This document shows, one piece after another, positions 63,851 to 64,000 of a DNA stretch of 64,000 nt (positions within the stretch are counted from its first letter, which is position 1; each line of letters opens with the position of its first letter). The DNA comes from Microbulbifer flavimaris (GTDB lineage: Bacteria; Pseudomonadota; Gammaproteobacteria; Pseudomonadales; Cellvibrionaceae). Below the pieces are notes generated by a model. The model had not been told where the DNA came from. It made no database searches and saw only the letters and a list, made by a program, of their open reading frames with translations. Both the position numbers and the translations under genes were made by a program. The DNA is taken from positions 1-64,000 of the forward strand of contig NZ_LRFG02000005.1 in assembly GCF_001641755.2 (NCBI RefSeq), in the 5' to 3' direction.

Positions 63851-64000
63851 ATGAAATGGACGGATATCAACGACATCGCCATCGAGCTGGTGGAAGCCCA
63901 CCCGGATGTCGACCCCCTGCGGGTGAACTTTGTCGACCTGCGCAACTGGGTGATCGAGCTGCCCGGCTTTGACGATGATCCGGCGCGCTGCGGTGAGAAG
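63851..64000 (+). CDS. iscX: IscX, partial (3' end beyond the window)
   Basis: The first 50 codons of a small acidic protein that modulates IscS, last gene of the standard isc operon. The start MKWTDINDIAIELVEAHPD and the later RVNFVDLRNWVIELPGF follow the IscX (YfhJ) family closely; about 15 more residues are expected. The window ends inside it. Confidence 0.93.
   Translation, partial: MKWTDINDIAIELVEAHPDVDPLRVNFVDLRNWVIELPGFDDDPARCGEK

Overview
The window reads as chromosomal DNA of a GC-rich gammaproteobacterium. The complete E. coli-type isc operon, E. coli-type ArgS, PepQ, PurU, DeaD and YqcC, together with a TonB-dependent receptor, a DUF3549/NhaC pair and a UUP1/ATP-grasp locus, point to a marine Cellvibrionales-like lineage; Microbulbifer or a close relative is my best guess, inferred from gene content and not proven. 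No transposase, integrase, rRNA, tRNA or CRISPR array was recognised.

Layout. 1-352: 146-bp tandem repeats built from paired palindromes. 730-8930: a surface-polysaccharide cassette in two blocks, wecB-wecC-NodB-like deacetylase-wecG (synthesis and transfer of ManNAcA) and rfbB-rfbA-rfbC-rfbD (dTDP-L-rhamnose), separated by an intergenic region with two more copies of the palindrome. 9132-18015: housekeeping genes (DEAD-box helicase, cytochrome b561, amidohydrolase, PepQ, PurU, a lipoprotein, a cold-shock/DUF1294 membrane protein). 18282-25559: two paralogous lipoproteins with tyrosine-aspartate and Ca-binding-like repeats on either side of a TonB-dependent receptor; the second paralogue is clearly AT-richer. 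25652-41869: gcvP, a DUF2007 protein, an RmlD-like reductase, argS, sbcB, pyrB, ggt, an NfeD-protease/stomatin pair, pgi and a small lipoprotein. The sbcB-pyrB gap holds two related, oppositely oriented inverted-repeat elements. 42243-48912: DUF3549-NhaC, an acyltransferase, dinG and yqcC. 49157-52471: a retropepsin-like lipoprotein, a membrane protein with an inactive transglutaminase domain, and an ATP-grasp ligase. 52592-57229: a desaturase, a possible small RNA, a sensor kinase with a degenerate receiver, and suhB. 57425-64000: trmJ and iscR-iscS-iscU-iscA-hscB-hscA-fdx-iscX, with iscX cut by the window end.

How the genes work together. The wec and rfb blocks make two activated sugars plus one transferase for a polymer whose flippase, polymerase and initiating transferase must lie elsewhere, probably upstream of base 1. 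The isc genes form one Fe-S assembly line, and two adjacent IscR-type boxes over the iscR promoter imply autoregulation; an intrinsic terminator between iscA and hscB would lower chaperone output relative to scaffold. The retropepsin/UUP1/ATP-grasp triad looks like a periplasm-facing peptide-modification system of unknown substrate. The paralogous lipoproteins and the receptor between them look like an outer-membrane uptake or surface module with no assigned ligand.
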